DNA of 24,177 nt from an uncultured Collinsella sp. (GTDB taxonomy: Bacteria > Actinomycetota > Coriobacteriia > Coriobacteriales > Coriobacteriaceae). This document shows, piece after piece, positions 14,629 through 22,430 of the stretch (its first letter is position 1; every line of letters begins with the position of its first letter). The stretch lies in the NCBI GenBank assembly GCA_937934355.1, contig CALGZY010000153.1:1-24177 (forward strand), given 5' to 3'. The position numbers were made by a program, and so were the translations under genes. Below the pieces are notes generated by a model. That model made no database searches and was not told where the DNA came from. It saw only the letters and a program-made list of their open reading frames with translations.

Positions 14629-15096
14629 TTAGTCGAGGATTCCAATCCTACCGAGTGCGCGGGCAGGCGTCAGGCAAACTTCGGGCATCGCCCCCAGCAT
14701 GCGCCGGTCGCTCGTAACCACGTAGTCAACATCTGCCGTCTCGCCCGAAGCGATGATGAGGTTGTCTTCAAGATCCGGCATGCGCTTGCCAAGCATGCGT
14801 GCCATCTCGCACTCTGCCAGCGAAAGCGGGGAGGCGGTTGCCACCTGCATCATGTGCTCAATGCAGGCCCACGACGCCGAGGCAAACGACACGTTAATCC
14901 CATTCACATTCCGCCGGGCTAGACGTCGAGGCAAAATATAGAACACGTCCTTTGCCGTCGTTGGCGCATACAGAAGGTCAATCGTTCCCGCCTCGGCCAG
15001 TTCAACCAATCTCTTCGCTTCGTCGAACGCCCCCTCTTGCAGGTAATAATCGAGCCAAACGTTCGTATCTACCAAGAGATGCTTTGCCTCAATCAT
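14629..15096 (-). CDS. PIN-domain toxin of a type II toxin-antitoxin pair
   Basis: The ATG at 15096 overlaps the antitoxin stop (ATGA), so it is the likely start, giving 155 residues. A TTG at 15102 is the alternative. The PIN fold is marked by LLVDTNVWLDYYL (Asp10), a central acidic cluster DLEDNLIIASGE (Asp108/Asp111) and VDYVVTSDRRML (Asp130). These would bind Mg or Mn in an RNA-cleaving site. The adjacent upstream gene encodes a RelB/DinJ-like protein, which fits a toxin-antitoxin operon. The PIN assignment is firm; toxicity and RNA target are inferred. Confidence 0.85.
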   Translation of the reverse strand: MIEAKHLLVDTNVWLDYYLQEGAFDEAKRLVELAEAGTIDLLYAPTTAKDVFYILPRRLARRNVNGINVSFASASWACIEHMMQVATASPLSLAECEMARMLGKRMPDLEDNLIIASGETADVDYVVTSDRRMLGAMPEVCLTPARALGRIGILD

Positions 15097-15437
15097 CGGC
15101 AATTCGCCTCAATGTCGCCAATCATCGCGTCATACATATCATCTCGTACGGCATCCCAGTCTTCCGCAGATGATCCAGCTGGCGCAAAATCCGATGCACT
15201 TAGCCCCAACGAAGAAAAAGCTAGGCCGCACCCCTGCTCGGCCAGACTCTCCGCACGGGGCGCCTCGCGCTTACCCGCCACCATAAATCCCGGCAACGTT
15301 TGATGTTCGACGAGATAGGCCCAAAGTGCACGAATGGCATCGCTCGGCCCCAATCCATTGCGAGTTAGGACTGCATCGCCACCAGCTTTGAGCATAGGAT
15401 CGATTCGCGTATTGAGCTGCACCGTTGCTGTACCCAT
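15093..15437 (-). CDS. RelB/DinJ-like antitoxin
   Basis: The product has 114 residues. The N-terminus reads TATVQLNTRIDPMLKAGGDAVL, the strand-helix start of a ribbon-helix-helix DNA-binding domain of the RelB/DinJ type, followed by LGPSDAIRALWAYLVEHQTLP. The rest is acidic and probably disordered (AEDWDAVRDDMYDAM), as expected for the part that wraps the toxin. It overlaps the PIN toxin gene by 4 nt (ATGA). The start at 15437 has GAGAGGAG upstream and a good promoter lies at 15462-15489. Pairing of a RelB-like antitoxin with a PIN toxin is a known kind of partner swap. Confidence 0.82.
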   Translation of the reverse strand: MGTATVQLNTRIDPMLKAGGDAVLTRNGLGPSDAIRALWAYLVEHQTLPGFMVAGKREAPRAESLAEQGCGLAFSSLGLSASDFAPAGSSAEDWDAVRDDMYDAMIGDIEANCR

Positions 15438-15461
15438 AGCGGCTCCTCTCTACTTGCTAGC

Positions 15462-15489
15462 AGTATAGCAAACATGAAAGACCACGCAA
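15462..15489 (-). promoter_or_regulatory. Promoter of the PIN toxin-antitoxin operon
   Basis: Read on the minus strand, TTGCGT (15489-15484) and TATACT (15467-15462) are separated by 16 nt and lie about 25 bp upstream of the antitoxin start. Both boxes fit the vegetative sigma factor consensus reasonably well. Confidence 0.5.
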
Positions 15490-15520
15490 AAGGGCCCCGC
15501 CCACACACAAACGAGGCCCT
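15487..15520 (-). terminator. Terminator-like hairpin upstream of the toxin-antitoxin operon
   Basis: On the minus strand AGGGCCTCG (15520-15512) pairs with CGGGGCCCT (15499-15491), including one G-U pair, with a 12-nt loop, and is followed by TTTT. No gene ends directly before it: the purN stop is about 150 bp upstream with its own hairpin at 15587. It may stop a short transcript from 15521-15586. Confidence 0.5.
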
Positions 15521-15586
15521 ATCGGATTTCTTGGGATGGAAGTGACACCCGTCACGTTATCCAGAGTCCAAAATCGAAGAGGTAAT
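15521..15586. other. Short structured gap between two terminator-like hairpins
   Basis: This 66-nt stretch contains GTGAC-N4-GTCAC (15542-15555), nested within GGAT/ATCC and GATTT/AAATC pairs, so the whole piece can fold into a bulged hairpin. It could be part of a small RNA or an operator. No reading frame is evident. Confidence 0.25.
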
Positions 15587-15636
15587 AAAGGCTGATTGGG
15601 GCACATGTGATTCATATGCCCCAATCAGCCTTTTTT
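15587..15636 (-). terminator. Strong hairpin terminator after purN
   Basis: AAAGGCTGATTGGGGCA (15587-15603) and TGCCCCAATCAGCCTTT (15617-15633) are perfect 17-nt inverted arms with a 13-nt loop. It lies about 40 bp past the purN stop. The T-run is cleaner on the plus strand (TTTTTT, 15631-15636) than on the minus strand (TTTATTA), but only minus-strand genes are near, so it most likely ends the purF-purM-purN transcript. Confidence 0.75.
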
Positions 15637-15672
15637 ATAGTTTACGTTGCGAGGAAAACCAAGCGAATCCTT

Positions 15673-16380
15673 TTACGCACGATGGCGCGCCGCGTCAATT
15701 GCGACCTTGCCGCTCTCCAGCACGTGGACGCGGCCGTCGGCGAGCATCTGCACGACCTCGGGGTACAGCACGTGCTCAATCGCGTGGATGTGCTCCTCGA
15801 GCGTGTCGACATCCCAGCCCTCCTCAACAGCCAGCGCGCGCTGGGCGATGATGGGGCCGTTGTCGTAGATCCCGTTGGCAAAATGCACGGTCACGCCAGT
15901 CACCTTGACACCGCGCGCAAAGGCATCGTCGATCGCATGCGCACCGGTAAAGCTCGGCAGCAGCGCCGGATGCAAGTTGACCACGCGGTTGGGAAACGCC
16001 GCCAGCAGAGGCGTGTGCACCATGCGCATGTAGCCGGCCATGACCACATACTCGCAGCCGCGCTCGAGAAGCTCGTGCGCGATGATCTCGTCGGCGGCAA
16101 TAGGGTCGGCATAGACATCCTTGGACAGCGTGAGCGTCTGGATGCCCGCGCGCTCAGCGCGCTGCAAACCCTTAGCCGAAGGACGGCTCGACACCACAAG
16201 CTCAATCGAAGCGTTGAGCTTGCCGGCGGCGATCAGATCGATCAGCGCCTGCAGGTTGGTACCCGAACCGCTGATGAGCACACCGATCTTGAGCGGCTCG
16301 GCCGTATCGGTGCCGGTCGGACGGGTATAGGGCACAAAATCCAGGCCCTCGGCGGCAGTCATCTGCTCGTTAGCGCTCAT
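15673..16380 (-). CDS. purN: Phosphoribosylglycinamide formyltransferase
   Basis: The enzyme transfers a formyl group from 10-formyltetrahydrofolate to GAR, the third step of purine synthesis, in the cytosol. The product has 235 residues, of which ~30 at the N-terminus are an extension before the normal start (LKIGVLISGSGTNLQAL). The catalytic set is visible: Asn and His in VVNLHPALLPSF and the Asp in FANGIYDNGPII. The substrate loop is AGYMRMVHTPLL. The gene overlaps the end of purM by 11 nt, so the two are translated together. The ATG at 16380 has no close Shine-Dalgarno sequence; an in-frame ATG 18 nt downstream is an alternative. Confidence 0.96.
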   Translation of the reverse strand: MSANEQMTAAEGLDFVPYTRPTGTDTAEPLKIGVLISGSGTNLQALIDLIAAGKLNASIELVVSSRPSAKGLQRAERAGIQTLTLSKDVYADPIAADEIIAHELLERGCEYVVMAGYMRMVHTPLLAAFPNRVVNLHPALLPSFTGAHAIDDAFARGVKVTGVTVHFANGIYDNGPIIAQRALAVEEGWDVDTLEEHIHAIEHVLYPEVVQMLADGRVHVLESGKVAIDAARHRA

Positions 16381-17473
16381 CGGAGTACACGACCTTACCG
16401 GAACCCTCGACGCACTCGCCCACGCGGAACGGCTTCTCGCCCAGCGCGACCAGAGCCTCGGTCACCGCGGCCTCGTCCTCGGGGGCGACGATCAGGCACA
16501 GGCCAACGCCCATGTTGAAGGTCTTGCATGCCTCATTGGGCGCGAGCTCGGCCTGGCGCGACACATAGGTGATGACGGGCGGAACGTCCCAACCCATCTC
16601 GGCACCGTTGCGGGTGACCACGGCGTCGACGTCGTCGGCGAGCGCGCGGTTGAGGTTCTCGGTAATACCGCCGCCGGTGATGTGGGCAATGGCATGAACG
16701 TTGGCGCCACCGCGGAGCAGCTCCAGAATCGGCTTGACGTAAATGCGCGTAGGAGCCAACAGGGCGTCTGCCAGCGATGCACCGCCGAGCTCCTCGAGCG
16801 GACGGCTCAGCTCCTCGGCCTTAGCGGCGGCCTCGGGCGTGCCCGGCTTAATGCCGTCGACGCCAATGACCTTGCGCACGAGCGAGTAGCCGTTGGAGTG
16901 CACGCCAGTGGAAGGCAGGCCCAGGATCACGTCGCCGGGGCGAACGTTCGCGGGGTCGAGCATCTTGGGGCGATCGACAACACCCACGGTAAAGCCGGCG
17001 AGGTCGTAATCGGCGGGGGCCATGACGCCCGGGTGCTCGGCCATCTCGCCGCCCACGAGCGCGCAGCCCGCGAGCTTGCAGCCGTCGGCCACGCCCTTGA
17101 TGATCTTTGCCATGTGCTCGGCCTCAATGTGACCGATGGCAACGTAATCCAGGAAGAACAGCGGCTCGGCGCCCGAAGCCAAAATGTCATTGACGCACAT
17201 GGCGACCAGGTCCTGACCCACCGTCTCGTGACGGTCCATGATCTGGGCGAGCACGAGCTTGGTGCCCACGCCGTCGGTACCGCTGATCAGGATCGGGTCT
17301 TCCATATCCTTAAGCGCGGCGGCCGAGAACAAGCCACCAAAGCCGCCGATGCCGCCGATGACCTCGGGGCGGTTGGTGTCCTTGACCATCTGCTTAATAG
17401 CGTCGACGGCGCGGCCGCCCTCGGCGGTATCGACGCCGGCGTCCTCGTACGTCACATGCTTGCTGTCGCTCAT
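16370..17473 (-). CDS. purM: Phosphoribosylformylglycinamidine cyclo-ligase (AIR synthetase)
   Basis: The enzyme closes the imidazole ring of FGAM using ATP to give AIR, step five of purine synthesis. The product has 367 residues, slightly longer than the common ~345. The family signature is present: VTYEDAGVDTAEGGRAVDAI, then ILISGTDGVGTKLVLA, MCVNDILASGAEPLFFLDY and GGEMAEHPGVM. The ATP-binding C-terminal half contains LPSTGVHSNGYSLVRKV and HITGGGITENLNRAL. The ATG at 17473 has AGGAAGG 5 nt upstream. It follows purF after ~157 bp and overlaps purN, so the order is purF-purM-purN. Confidence 0.97.
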   Translation of the reverse strand: MSDSKHVTYEDAGVDTAEGGRAVDAIKQMVKDTNRPEVIGGIGGFGGLFSAAALKDMEDPILISGTDGVGTKLVLAQIMDRHETVGQDLVAMCVNDILASGAEPLFFLDYVAIGHIEAEHMAKIIKGVADGCKLAGCALVGGEMAEHPGVMAPADYDLAGFTVGVVDRPKMLDPANVRPGDVILGLPSTGVHSNGYSLVRKVIGVDGIKPGTPEAAAKAEELSRPLEELGGASLADALLAPTRIYVKPILELLRGGANVHAIAHITGGGITENLNRALADDVDAVVTRNGAEMGWDVPPVITYVSRQAELAPNEACKTFNMGVGLCLIVAPEDEAAVTEALVALGEKPFRVGECVEGSGKVVYSDER

Positions 17474-17630
17474 CTGAGCCTTCCTCTCCCACTACCGTGG
17501 CGCCGCGCGGACGCCAAACGGTGCTCATAGTTGCGTTCATTTCGGCGCGCGCCATAACAGCACGCGCCGTCATATCAACAAAACAGCAGGTAAAACCTAC
17601 CAAAATAAACCTGTCCCTACATGGCAGGCT

Positions 17631-19301
17631 TTAGGCCTCGCCGTGCTCCTCTTCCCAGCTGCGGTCGTCGTATTTCTCGACCACGGCGTCGTCGTCAAAG
17701 TGCAGCGGCTTGTCCAGGTTGCGGGGCTTAAAGCCCTCCATGAACTTGTCGCGGCCAAAGCTCTCGGGAATCGCCACGGGGTAGCGTCCGGTAAAGCACG
17801 CATCGCAGTAACCGCCCTTGGGCATGACCTTAAGCAGGCCCTCGACCGAAAGGAAAGCCAGCGAATCGGCGCCAATGTACTCGCAAATCTCGTCGACCGT
17901 CTTGTTGGCGCTGATAAGCTGCGACTGCACGTCGGTATCGATACCGTAGAAGCACGGCCAGATGACCTCGGGCGAGTTGATGCGGATGTGAATCTCCTTG
18001 GCGCCGGCGTTGCGCAGCATCTTGACGAGCTGCACCATGGTGGTGCCGCGGACGATGGAGTCGTCAATGACGACCAGGCGCTTGCCCTCGATGTTGTCGC
18101 GCAGCGGGTTGAGCTTCATACGCACGCCCATGGCACGCAGCTCCTGCGTAGGCTCGATAAACGTACGGCCCACATAGCGGTTCTTGATAAGGCCCTCGCC
18201 AAAGGGAATACCGCTCTCGTGCGAATACCCCTCCGCGGGCGGCAGACCGGAGTCGGGCACGCCGATAACCAGGTCGGCCTCGACGGGCTCCTCATGTGCC
18301 AGCTGACGACCCATGTCATAACGGCAGGCGTAGACGCTCTTGCCGTTCATGATGGAGTCGGGGCGAGCGAAGTAGACCTGCTCAAAGATGCAGTTAGCAG
18401 GCTCTTCGGCGGCAGGCACGCCCTGCTCGGACACAAGGCCCTCGGCGCTGATGCGCAAAATCTCACCGGGACGGACGTCGCGGACGTACTCGGCGCCCAC
18501 GATATCGAGTGCACAGGTCTCAGAAGCGACGACCCAGCCGCCGGCGCGGGTGACATGGGTGGCAGCGTCGACCGTCGCGGCGTCGTCTTGCGACGGCAGT
18601 TGCGAAACGGAAGCGGCATCGGCCTGGTCCAGGCCCTCGTCCACGAGCTTGCCCAGCACCAGCGGGCGAATGCCATGCGGATCGCGGAATGCGTAGAGCG
18701 CCTGCTCGTTGATGAGCGTCATGGCGTAGCCGCCGCGCACGAGCTCCATGGTCTTACGAATGCCCTCGCGCAGGTGGCCCGTACGCTGGGTAAAGTAGCC
18801 GATAAGCTTAGTCGCGACCTCGGAATCCGAATTGGAGAGGAACGGCACGCCCAGCTCGATCAGCTGACGGCGCAACTCGTCGGTGTTGACCAGAGTGCCG
18901 TTGTGAGCAAGCGCGATAATGACGCTGTTGATGGTGGAAAGATGCGGCTGCGAGGCTTCCCAGCTCTTGGCGCCGGCGGTGCCATAGCGCACGTGGCCCA
19001 CGGCCAGCTGGCCGGAGAGCGTCGACAGGTCGGCGTTGGAGAACACGCGATCGAGCAGTCCCAGGTCTTTGCGAACCATAACCGTGCCGCCGTCGCCCAC
19101 GGCGATTCCAGCCGATTCCTGGCCGCGATGCTGCAGCGCGCGCAGACCAAAGTACGTCAGTCGAGCCACATCGCGATCGGGTGCCCACACACCAAAAATG
19201 CCGCATTCCTCATGCAGCTGGTCGGAGTCCGGATCATACGTCGACATGGTCTTCACCTGTCCCGCGGCGCGCTCGGCCGCGTGGATGGTTTCTTGAGACA
19301 T
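17631..19301 (-). CDS. purF: Amidophosphoribosyltransferase, Fe-S type
   Basis: The enzyme makes phosphoribosylamine from PRPP and glutamine, the committed step of purine synthesis. The product has 556 residues, longer than typical. A 32-residue leader precedes the nucleophile Cys33 (EECGIFGVW), which must be exposed by processing as in Bacillus subtilis PurF. The glutaminase half shows RALQHRGQESAGIA, VGHVRYGTAG and LAHNGTLVN. The PRPP loop is VVIDDSIVRGTT. Four cysteines match the 4Fe-4S ligands of the Bacillus-type enzyme: CIFEQVYFARPDS, WPCFYGID and YCDACFTG. An insert of about 35 residues (DQADAASVSQLPSQDDAAT region) separates two strands of the glutaminase part. The ATG at 19301 has GAGGGG upstream. 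It is the first gene of the purF-purM-purN unit. Confidence 0.96.
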   Translation of the reverse strand: MSQETIHAAERAAGQVKTMSTYDPDSDQLHEECGIFGVWAPDRDVARLTYFGLRALQHRGQESAGIAVGDGGTVMVRKDLGLLDRVFSNADLSTLSGQLAVGHVRYGTAGAKSWEASQPHLSTINSVIIALAHNGTLVNTDELRRQLIELGVPFLSNSDSEVATKLIGYFTQRTGHLREGIRKTMELVRGGYAMTLINEQALYAFRDPHGIRPLVLGKLVDEGLDQADAASVSQLPSQDDAATVDAATHVTRAGGWVVASETCALDIVGAEYVRDVRPGEILRISAEGLVSEQGVPAAEEPANCIFEQVYFARPDSIMNGKSVYACRYDMGRQLAHEEPVEADLVIGVPDSGLPPAEGYSHESGIPFGEGLIKNRYVGRTFIEPTQELRAMGVRMKLNPLRDNIEGKRLVVIDDSIVRGTTMVQLVKMLRNAGAKEIHIRINSPEVIWPCFYGIDTDVQSQLISANKTVDEICEYIGADSLAFLSVEGLLKVMPKGGYCDACFTGRYPVAIPESFGRDKFMEGFKPRNLDKPLHFDDDAVVEKYDDRSWEEEHGEA

Positions 19302-19342
19302 GGCATCCCCTCAGAGCCTCGTTATTTGGCGTTACCTGCCCT

Positions 19343-19348
19343 ATTATA
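19343..19348 (-). promoter_or_regulatory. Consensus -10 box upstream of purF
   Basis: TATAAT on the minus strand lies 42 bp before the purF start. No convincing -35 box lies at the normal distance, so an activator or another start site may be involved. I saw no purine riboswitch in the short leader. Confidence 0.4.
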
Positions 19349-19595
19349 CGCACGGCAAGACAAGCACTCCCGCGCATGAACAGCGCTTTTTAAAAGCCCA
19401 CCGAGCTTATAATCCGTTTTGCAGCCAAACATTTTATTGGGCAACCGCCTCGGGGCCGACGATCCCGCATACTTCCGTTGCGACGCGTCTCGCCCGCCGT
19501 TGGGGCTTGCATTGTTGCAATTGGGACGTTCGTCCTGTCTTTTGGCAGGTCGGCGGCGTATCCTTGTACCTACAGCAAAACGAGAAAGGTTATGT

Positions 19596-20825
19596 ATGGA
19601 TCGAAACGAACTCGACCCCAGCGTCCCCAGCGCCACGGAGGTCAAGAAGATCCCCCTCATCATTAAGGTGTACGCTGTCCTGTGCATCCTGTCCGGCGTG
19701 GGCACGCTCCCTTCGGTCGGCGCCTTTATGTGGCAGGTCATCACCGCGCTCATCAACGGCAACGCCGCCGCCAAGCTCGGCGACAACACGCTCGTCGCGG
19801 TCGGCCTTATCGTCGCCGGCATCATGCTCTCTGCGGCAAGCGCCGTCATCCTGATCATCTTTGGCCTGGACCTTATCAAAAACCAGCGCCGCAACGCCGC
19901 TCGCCTGTCCTACATCCTTATTGCATTCACCGTCGTCGAGCTTTTGGTCGACGTGATGCTCCAGGGTATCGGGCCCTTCTTGCTGCGCCCTGCCATCCAG
20001 CTCGGCATCCTCGTCGCGCTTTCGGCCACCGTCGATCCCACGCTGCGCCAGGAGCGCGAGCTGCAGCGCCGCCTGCAGGAAATGCTCGATCGCGACGCCG
20101 CCGCCGAGGGCATGCTCGGGCGCGATGAAACCGGCGAAGGCTACATCAAGCTCAACTACTTCAACCTGTTCTGGGTATTCTTTGTCTGCTGCATACTCGG
20201 CCTGATCGCCGAGGACATCTGGCACATGACGGTCGACGACCCGGGCGTCTACCAGAACCGCGCCGGCATGCTGTTTGGCCCCTTCAGCCCCATCTACGGA
20301 TTTGGCGCCGTGCTCATGACCATGGTGCTCAACCGCTTCTATAAAAAGAACCCCATCATTATCTTTTTGGTGAGTGCGCTGCTCGGTGCAAGCTTTGAGG
20401 TGTTCGTGGGCTGGTTTATGCAGACCTCGTTTGGCGTGGTCTCGTGGAGCTACTCGCATATGAAGCTCTTTGGCATGCCCGATCCGCTCGCCGTCCTTAC
20501 CGGCGGACGTACCTGCACGGGCTTCGCCTGCCTGTGGGGCCTGGGTGGCCTCATCTGGATCAAGCTGCTGCTGCCGAGGCTGCTCAAGCTCATCAACATG
20601 ATTCCGTGGAAGAGCCGCTACTCGGCTACCGTCATCTTCACCATCATTATGCTGGTCGATGGCGTTATGACGCTGCAGTCGCTCGATTATTGGTATCAGC
20701 GCGTCAACGGCACGGAACCGGATATTCCCGTTGCGCAGTTCTACGGCAAGTACTTCGATAATGACTTTATGGAGAATCGCTTCCAGAGCATGACCATGAG
20801 CCCCAAGGATGCGACGCGCGTGTAG
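19596..20825 (+). CDS. Multi-span membrane protein with CmpB-like (putative ABC-transporter type IV) domain
   Basis: The ATG at 19596 is chosen for GAAAGG upstream; the frame is open further upstream, but the text before it does not look coding. The product has 409 residues. Four membrane segments lie at about 20-145 (IIKVYAVLCILSGVGTLPSV onward). A charged coiled stretch follows (LRQERELQRRLQEMLDRDA), and a second membrane domain runs from ~185 to 360. That part matches PF06541/CmpB: FFVCCILGLIAEDIWHM, then YQNRAGMLFGPFSPIYGFGA and ASFEVFVGWFMQ. The family is annotated as ABC-transporter-like but has no proven substrate. The gene stands alone on the plus strand, divergent from purF, and ends at a clear terminator. 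Confidence 0.82.
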   Translation: MDRNELDPSVPSATEVKKIPLIIKVYAVLCILSGVGTLPSVGAFMWQVITALINGNAAAKLGDNTLVAVGLIVAGIMLSAASAVILIIFGLDLIKNQRRNAARLSYILIAFTVVELLVDVMLQGIGPFLLRPAIQLGILVALSATVDPTLRQERELQRRLQEMLDRDAAAEGMLGRDETGEGYIKLNYFNLFWVFFVCCILGLIAEDIWHMTVDDPGVYQNRAGMLFGPFSPIYGFGAVLMTMVLNRFYKKNPIIIFLVSALLGASFEVFVGWFMQTSFGVVSWSYSHMKLFGMPDPLAVLTGGRTCTGFACLWGLGGLIWIKLLLPRLLKLINMIPWKSRYSATVIFTIIMLVDGVMTLQSLDYWYQRVNGTEPDIPVAQFYGKYFDNDFMENRFQSMTMSPKDATRV

Positions 20826-20847
20826 CGCCAACCGCGCCCAAAACGCA

Positions 20848-20886
20848 AAATGCCCGCCGGTATCACACGTACCGGTGGGCATTTTT
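20848..20886. terminator. Terminator between convergent genes
   Basis: AAATGCCCGCCGGTA (20848-20862) pairs with TACCGGTGGGCATTT (20870-20884), with one G-U pair, and is followed by T20882-20886 on the plus strand. It ends the CmpB-like gene. An AAAA on the left side means it may also stop the MoaE-like gene from the other strand. Confidence 0.88.
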
Positions 20887-20915
20887 ATAAACGATACTTC
20901 TATCGACGCAAGCCT

Positions 20916-21332
20916 CTACGCCTCGCGCTCGACCTCACTCACGCATTCATTCTTGATGGTGCCAACGAGCGCCTGCAGCGCATCGACCACGTGCGGGCGA
21001 ATGTCCCCGCCGATGAGCACGAGCATGATGTCGTCACCTACGGCAAGCTCACCGCTTGCCAGCCACACGCGTACATAGCCGATACCCGGCATCGCGCGCG
21101 TGGCCTCGATAGCAGCCTGCACCTTGCTGGCGTCGTAGCCAAACACCATGCCGCCCACCTTGTGGCCCGGCGCCACGCCATCGGTCTCGACACCGCGCGC
21201 CTCGGCCTTGGGCGTCGAGCGCACCACACCGTTATGTGTCAGATACATACCGCACGCAGGTGCCGACGAATCGGCCTTGGCCTCACGCAGCCAAGCATCA
21301 ACCGAAGGCATCAATTTGCCATTTTCAAGCAT
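20916..21332 (-). CDS. MoaE-like protein (molybdopterin synthase catalytic subunit family)
   Basis: The product has 138 residues. The early motif YLTHNGVVRSTPK resembles the F-x-G-x-VR motif of MoaE. The later part, AMPGIGYVRVWLASGELAVGDD followed by IMLVLIGGDIRPHVVDALQALV, follows the MoaE pattern of hydrophobic strand, GEL-x-VGD and the closing helix. The C-terminal lysines that act in the reaction in classical MoaE (KKE type ending) are replaced by acidic residues (SEVEREA), so catalysis in molybdopterin synthesis is doubtful. The ATG at 21332 has GAGGGAGA upstream. The gene sits 64 bp behind the sortase gene with no terminator between, so it may be on the same transcript. No other molybdenum gene lies nearby. 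Confidence 0.6.
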   Translation of the reverse strand: MLENGKLMPSVDAWLREAKADSSAPACGMYLTHNGVVRSTPKAEARGVETDGVAPGHKVGGMVFGYDASKVQAAIEATRAMPGIGYVRVWLASGELAVGDDIMLVLIGGDIRPHVVDALQALVGTIKNECVSEVEREA

Positions 21333-21396
21333 CGTTTCTCCCTCTACTGTCAGCGAGTAGCCAATTTGGGACGGGTTTTAGCTACCCCTGGATAAT

Positions 21397-22395
21397 CTAT
21401 TCCTCGACCGGCGTGAGCACCATGACGGCACGCGTGTTGCTCAGCGATAGCGAACGACAGGTCACAAGCGTTACGACCTTGGTTGCCGAGGCGGCGCGGT
21501 CGCTCGCATCGCTCGCCACGGCAGAGGCACCGTCGAGCATCTCGGACAGATAGTTCTTGAGCCCGTCATCGCCCTCAAAATTGGGCGTGCGCGCCTTGGC
21601 ATACGTGTCCTCAACGACCTTGGTCGCCAGTGGTCGCAGCTTATACGTAGCATCCCGTGTGATGTAGTACACATATTCAATGCTATCGAACGTTGCCTGG
21701 TCAGTCGTATCCGAAATCACGTTGAACATCGACCCATCGTTCATATGGTGTCCGTAGATCGTGGTCTGCTGGTCAACCATTCCCGGCGCGGTGTCATCAC
21801 TATCCAAGAAAATGGCACCGGACGCGTTAGCCGTACCGTCAAACAGCGTGTTGAGGTATTTGGAGTTGTTGTTGGTCTGCACCACGGGATAGTTGATGTT
21901 GGTTCCCGGCGCGTAAATCCAACCCACAATCTCGGGGTTCGTCTGAGCAAGTGCATCAAAATCGATAATCGGCACGCCGCTGGCGTCCTGATCGCTTATA
22001 TATTGCTTCTCGATTTTCTGATACGAATCGCTCGCCTGCTTATAGCCAATCTGAGCATTAATAAAGATAGCGGCGGCGGCGACAATCAGACCGATGCCCA
22101 CGATGATGAGCAGAATGGGAATAATGGAGCGGCGCTTTTTGCGCGGCGGCTCGGTGTAATCCGACGGCGCGGCATGCGATGAAGACCGGGGCGGTTTTTT
22201 AGCGGTGCTATAAGACGAAGGACGATATGCGGCCGGCGCGTCCTGTCGACGATGCGTCGCCGGTGTCACGGGACGCGGCGCGCGCGGCTGCTGAGGAGAG
22301 GATGTCCGACCCTGCTGTGCCGCACGGGCAGCACCCGGCTTCGACGGATCGGGAATCTGAGAAGCCTTGAATCGTTTTCCCTGATAGTCGGACAT
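21397..22395 (-). CDS. Class B-like sortase
   Basis: The ATG at 22395 is chosen because AAGGAGA precedes it, giving 332 residues. Residues 1-90 are a long Pro/Ala/Gln-rich basic cytosolic tail, and 91-113 a membrane span. The catalytic domain (~140-332) has class B signs: VPIIDFDALAQTNPEIVGWI, GTNINYPVVQ, SGAIFLDSDD, TIYGHHMNDGSMF (His216) and TLVTC (Cys313) with Arg322 behind it. Sortases cut a wall-sorting motif and join the protein to the cell wall or to pilin. The two wall proteins at the left end carry LAATGD, which is closer to class E targets, so the pairing is not certain. It starts 35 bp behind purE, probably as one transcript. Confidence 0.9.
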   Translation of the reverse strand: MSDYQGKRFKASQIPDPSKPGAARAAQQGRTSSPQQPRAPRPVTPATHRRQDAPAAYRPSSYSTAKKPPRSSSHAAPSDYTEPPRKKRRSIIPILLIIVGIGLIVAAAAIFINAQIGYKQASDSYQKIEKQYISDQDASGVPIIDFDALAQTNPEIVGWIYAPGTNINYPVVQTNNNSKYLNTLFDGTANASGAIFLDSDDTAPGMVDQQTTIYGHHMNDGSMFNVISDTTDQATFDSIEYVYYITRDATYKLRPLATKVVEDTYAKARTPNFEGDDGLKNYLSEMLDGASAVASDASDRAASATKVVTLVTCRSLSLSNTRAVMVLTPVEE

Positions 22396-22430
22396 GGCTC
22401 TCCTTATACTGCGGTGAAACGGCGGAACGC

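Noticed and set aside
15521..15586. tRNA-Gln-like anticodon words (GACTCTGGAT on the minus strand)
   Set aside because: No acceptor stem, D-arm or T-loop sequence (GGTTCGA) fits around it, so it is not a tRNA or a convincing fragment.
17643..19379. Long plus-strand open frame (578 codons) opposite purF
   Set aside because: It is the antisense shadow of purF, a common result of high G+C codon use. Its product is rich in Ala, His, Val and Arg with no recognisable domain.
21356..21385. Weak GTAGC/GCTAC stem between the sortase and MoaE-like genes
   Set aside because: Only five base pairs, a long loop and no T-run, so not a supported terminator.
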